Of a stretch of DNA of 7,088 bases, positions 5,682-7,088 are shown in pieces (within the stretch, counting starts at the first letter, position 1; each line of letters begins with the position of its first letter). Location: contig JBDNIO010000166.1 in assembly GCA_041688215.1 (NCBI GenBank), positions 1 through 7,088 on the forward strand, written 5' to 3'. The notes beneath the pieces are model-generated. The model searched no databases, was not told the origin of the DNA, and worked only from the letters and a program-made list of their open reading frames with translations. The DNA comes from JBDNIO01 sp041688215. GTDB lineage: Bacteria; Pseudomonadota; Gammaproteobacteria; Nevskiales; Salinisphaeraceae. The position numbers and the translations under genes are program-made.

Positions 5682-5724
5682 AATTATTACTGCACGCACC
5701 ACTCACAGGGAATCAATTTAAATT

Positions 5725-5757
5725 TCGCCCAACGGGGTATGAAACCCCGCAGGGCGA
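5725..5757. terminator. Hairpin 1 between mntR and the coiled-coil gene
   Basis: TCGCCC (5725-5730) pairs with GGGCGA (5752-5757), and CGGGGT (5733-5738) pairs with ACCCCG (5744-5749). This gives twelve base pairs with a 2x2 internal loop and a five-base apical loop. It abuts hairpin 2. It could help end the mntR transcript or be part of a structured leader for the next gene; it has no T tract. Confidence 0.4.
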
Positions 5758-5789
5758 CCAAAGGGGAGAATCACGATTCTCCCCTTTGG
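5758..5789. terminator. Hairpin 2: perfect 15-bp-arm palindrome after mntR
   Basis: CCAAAGGGGAGAATC and its exact complement are separated by only two bases. The A-rich foot on one side and T-rich foot on the other give a short AAA/TTT flank typical of bidirectional terminators, but only three T residues follow the GC stem. It lies 106 bases after the mntR stop and 54 bases before the next ATG. Confidence 0.45.
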
Positions 5790-5843
5790 AAACCCCATCG
5801 CGCAGACCCCGCGGCAAGCCACGTGGAATTTTTAGGATTAAAC

Positions 5844-6128
5844 ATGTCCAAACGTGACGAATGGATCGAAAAATTCAAAGGCCAGATCGACGCTGTAAAC
5901 AACGAACTCGATCGGCTTAAAGCCAAGGCCCAGGAAAGCTCGGGCGATGCGCAAAAGCAGTACGAAGAGCAAATGGACAAGCTGCGTGAACGCCGGGAGC
6001 AGGCCAAAGACAAGCTCGGTGAACTGCGCAACGCCAGCGAAGCCGCTTTTGATGAAATATCCCAGGGCGCGGAAAACGCCTGGAATTCTCTAAAAAATGC
6101 GGTTTCTAGCGCGCGCGACAAGTTCTAG
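5844..6128 (+). CDS. Small coiled-coil protein, sll1863-like stress response family
   Basis: A 94-residue, highly charged helical protein starting MSKRDEWIEKFKGQIDAVN. It has continuous heptad-like coiled-coil character from about residue 4 to 70 (many K, E, R, D, Q, with L/I/A at core positions) and then an amphipathic tail containing AENAWNSLKNAV. There are no Cys residues, no signal peptide and no membrane segment, so it is probably cytoplasmic. Length, composition and the start and tail patterns resemble the sll1863 family of small stress-response proteins, whose molecular role is not known to me. AGGA lies six bases before the ATG at 5844. An upstream TTG at 5658 would add 62 residues with no coding character, translated across both hairpins, and is rejected. 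A terminator follows 20 bases after the stop, so the gene is probably monocistronic. Confidence 0.75.
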   Translation: MSKRDEWIEKFKGQIDAVNNELDRLKAKAQESSGDAQKQYEEQMDKLRERREQAKDKLGELRNASEAAFDEISQGAENAWNSLKNAVSSARDKF

Positions 6129-6147
6129 CGTACCAAGCACTTACGTC

Positions 6148-6173
6148 AGGGCGCCCGCGTGGCGCCCTAGTTT
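6148..6173 (+). terminator. Terminator hairpin between coiled-coil gene and nfi
   Basis: AGGGCGCC (6148-6155) and its perfect complement (6161-6168) enclose the loop CGCGT. AGTTT follows, a short and imperfect T tract. The hairpin begins 20 bases after the coiled-coil gene stop and ends five bases before the nfi start codon. Confidence 0.55.
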
Positions 6174-6842
6174 ATGCTTGACAACAATCTGGACCATCCC
6201 TGGGATGTAACGCCAAAAGCAGCGATTAGCATCCAGAATACCTTGCGCAAGTCTCTGCGCATCGGCAGGGAACCTCTGATTGTGCACCGCATCGCCGGCG
6301 TGGACGTGGGTTTTGAAGACAAAGGCAACACCACCCGCGCGGCGGTAGTCGTGCTGGATGCAGAGACCCTGGAGCCACTGGAACAGGCAATCGCGCGTCG
6401 ACCTACTACACTGCCTTACATCCCCGGGCTGCTGTCTTTCTGCGAAATTCCTGCAGTGCTCGACGCCCTTTCCGAGTTAAAAACCCTACCGGATTTACTC
6501 ATGTGCGATGGTCAGGGCATCGCACATCCTAGGCGTATGGGCATTGCCAGCCACTTGGGATTACTCACGGACATTCCCAGCATCGGCGTAGCAAAATCCC
6601 GCCTGACTGGCACGCACCAACCGGCGCCCGTCGAACGTGACGCTTGGACGCCGCTAATCGATGGCGATGAAACGATTGGCGCGGTGCTACGTTCTCGCGC
6701 GGGCGTAAAACCGCTTTATATCTCCCCGGGTCACTGTGTGGATATTGAAACCGCGGTCAACTGGACCCTGCGGTGTCTCACGCGTTACCGCCTGCCGGAA
6801 ACCACCCGCGCTGCAGACAAGCTGGCCTCGAAAAAGAAATAG
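6174..6842 (+). CDS. nfi: Endonuclease V (deoxyinosine 3' endonuclease)
   Basis: DNA repair enzyme that cuts the second phosphodiester bond 3' of deoxyinosine, starting repair of deaminated adenine; it needs Mg2+. At 222 residues it matches the length of E. coli Nfi. The catalytic carboxylates are D44 (in AGVDVGFED), E91 and D112 (in CDGQGIAHPRR). The strand-separating wedge motif YIPG is at 82-85, and K141 lies in SIGVAKSRL. ISPGHCVDIETA near 183-194 and RYRLPETTRAAD near 204-215 match the family C-terminus. An in-frame TAG at 6168-6170 makes the ATG at 6174 the first possible start. No ribosome site precedes it, because the bases upstream belong to the terminator hairpin. Its promoter was not found, so initiation is unclear, but the enzyme identity is firm. 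Confidence 0.95.
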   Translation: MLDNNLDHPWDVTPKAAISIQNTLRKSLRIGREPLIVHRIAGVDVGFEDKGNTTRAAVVVLDAETLEPLEQAIARRPTTLPYIPGLLSFCEIPAVLDALSELKTLPDLLMCDGQGIAHPRRMGIASHLGLLTDIPSIGVAKSRLTGTHQPAPVERDAWTPLIDGDETIGAVLRSRAGVKPLYISPGHCVDIETAVNWTLRCLTRYRLPETTRAADKLASKKK

Positions 6843-6969
6843 CGCAGCGTGCCATTTTGCAATGCAGCACATAACGCTGGTACCGTCATCAGCTAGCATT
6901 TACAGAATCGGTAACCTTACACGAGGGCCCAAACCAACCCACAAAGGACTTTAACCGCGCAGCGAAAAT
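6843..6969. other. Intergenic stretch after nfi, nothing recognised
   Basis: These 127 bases lie between the nfi stop and the first hairpin of the right-edge IS. I see no convincing reading frame, promoter or terminator. The outer boundary of the IS200/IS605 element should fall near its right end, a short distance before 6970, but the exact base cannot be read from one side. Confidence 0.4.
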
Positions 6970-6991
6970 CTCGGGGGCTTGCCCCCGAGCT

Positions 6992-7029
6992 GGATAGCTT
7001 ACAATGGCATTAGCCATTGTGGGGTATCC
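6992..7029 (+). promoter_or_regulatory. Hairpin hiding the transposase ribosome site
   Basis: GGATA (6992-6996) pairs with TATCC (7025-7029), and ACAATGGC (7001-7008) pairs with GCCATTGT (7013-7020), with ATTA as loop. The ribosome site GGGGT (7021-7025) lies in the 3' side, partly in the internal loop, nine bases before the transposase ATG. IS200 is known to limit its transposase with such a structure. Confidence 0.5.
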
Positions 7030-7034
7030 GACTT

Positions 7035-7088
7035 ATGGACTTGCGTCGAAATACGCATCACGTATTCAGAATAATGTATCACTTTGTA
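7035..7088 (+). CDS. tnpA: IS200/IS605-family Y1 transposase TnpA, N-terminal fragment
   Basis: Eighteen codons are visible before the window ends: MDLRRNTHHVFRIMYHFV. The pattern 'RRNTHxVxRIMYHFV' is the characteristic first beta strand of IS200/IS605 TnpA, which normally continues 'W/F-x-P/V-K-Y-R'. These are Y1-type HUH transposases of about 130-150 residues that move single-stranded DNA using one catalytic tyrosine. The catalytic HUH motif and tyrosine are outside the window. The ATG at 7035 follows GGGGT at a nine-base spacing. The hairpins just upstream support the assignment. Confidence 0.7.
   Translation, partial: MDLRRNTHHVFRIMYHFV

Larger units (their letters stand above)
6970..7088 (+). 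mobile_element. IS200/IS605-family element, left end (partial)
   Basis: The region holds two consecutive hairpins and then the start of a Y1 transposase. Hairpin A at 6970-6989 (CTCGGGGGC pairing with GCCCCCGAG, two-base loop) fits the subterminal structure recognised as single-stranded DNA by IS200/IS605 transposases. Hairpin B at 6992-7029 covers the ribosome site. The element continues beyond the window, and its true left boundary is a little before 6970. Confidence 0.65.

Noticed and set aside
5727..5789. Integron attC site
   Set aside because: GCCCAAC resembles one core half and hairpins follow, but no GTTRRRY partner or typical spacer arrangement is present.
5658..5843. N-terminal extension of the coiled-coil protein from a TTG
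   Set aside because: The 62 added residues have no coding character, cross two strong hairpins, and a good ribosome site precedes the ATG at 5844.
6736..6954. Small frame overlapping the end of nfi and running past it
   Set aside because: It lacks a ribosome site, overlaps a certain gene in another frame, and its translation resembles nothing known.

Overview
The window looks like chromosomal DNA of a gammaproteobacterium. This is inferred from moderately GC-rich coding DNA, a Pseudomonas-like HemB, an MntR close to the E. coli type and an endonuclease V of E. coli-like length. I cannot name a genus. Eight protein genes are well supported, and a piece of a mobile element lies at each edge.

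Left part (1-1860). On the minus strand, an intact arsenosugar-type radical SAM gene (arsS) is followed by an ArsM-type S-adenosylmethionine methyltransferase gene. Together these would methylate arsenic and then attach a 5'-deoxyadenosyl group. The methyltransferase stops abruptly after its 'FRVLKP' strand. Its last 22 residues are encoded by foreign DNA that carries two copies of a 22-bp repeat and, further left, the first codons of a probable DDE transposase/integrase. The simplest reading is an insertion sequence that broke arsM and left arsS intact.

Centre (1861-3822). hemB (porphobilinogen synthase, Zn-independent type) and aroE (shikimate dehydrogenase) overlap by four bases and form an operon behind an extended -10 promoter. 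After aroE lies a nested palindrome of two tandem hairpins. It is bracketed by a perfect 14-bp direct repeat that touches the stop codons of both convergent genes.

Right-centre (3823-5651). A ten-helix-type putative manganese/heavy-metal exporter is divergent from mntR, whose six metal ligands are all present. The two promoters share one -35 segment, and a dyad sits inside the exporter promoter. The pair is a manganese-homeostasis module, and mntR appears to be transcribed without a leader.

Right part (5652-7088). A 192-base gap with two back-to-back hairpins precedes a 94-residue coiled-coil stress protein resembling the sll1863 family. A terminator hairpin then runs almost into the start codon of nfi (endonuclease V). 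The window ends in the left end of an IS200/IS605-family element: two hairpins and the first 18 codons of its Y1 transposase.

I found no tRNA, rRNA or CRISPR array. No completely new multigene system is evident. The most interesting points are the broken arsenosugar pair, the manganese promoter layout and the palindrome bracketed by 14-bp repeats.
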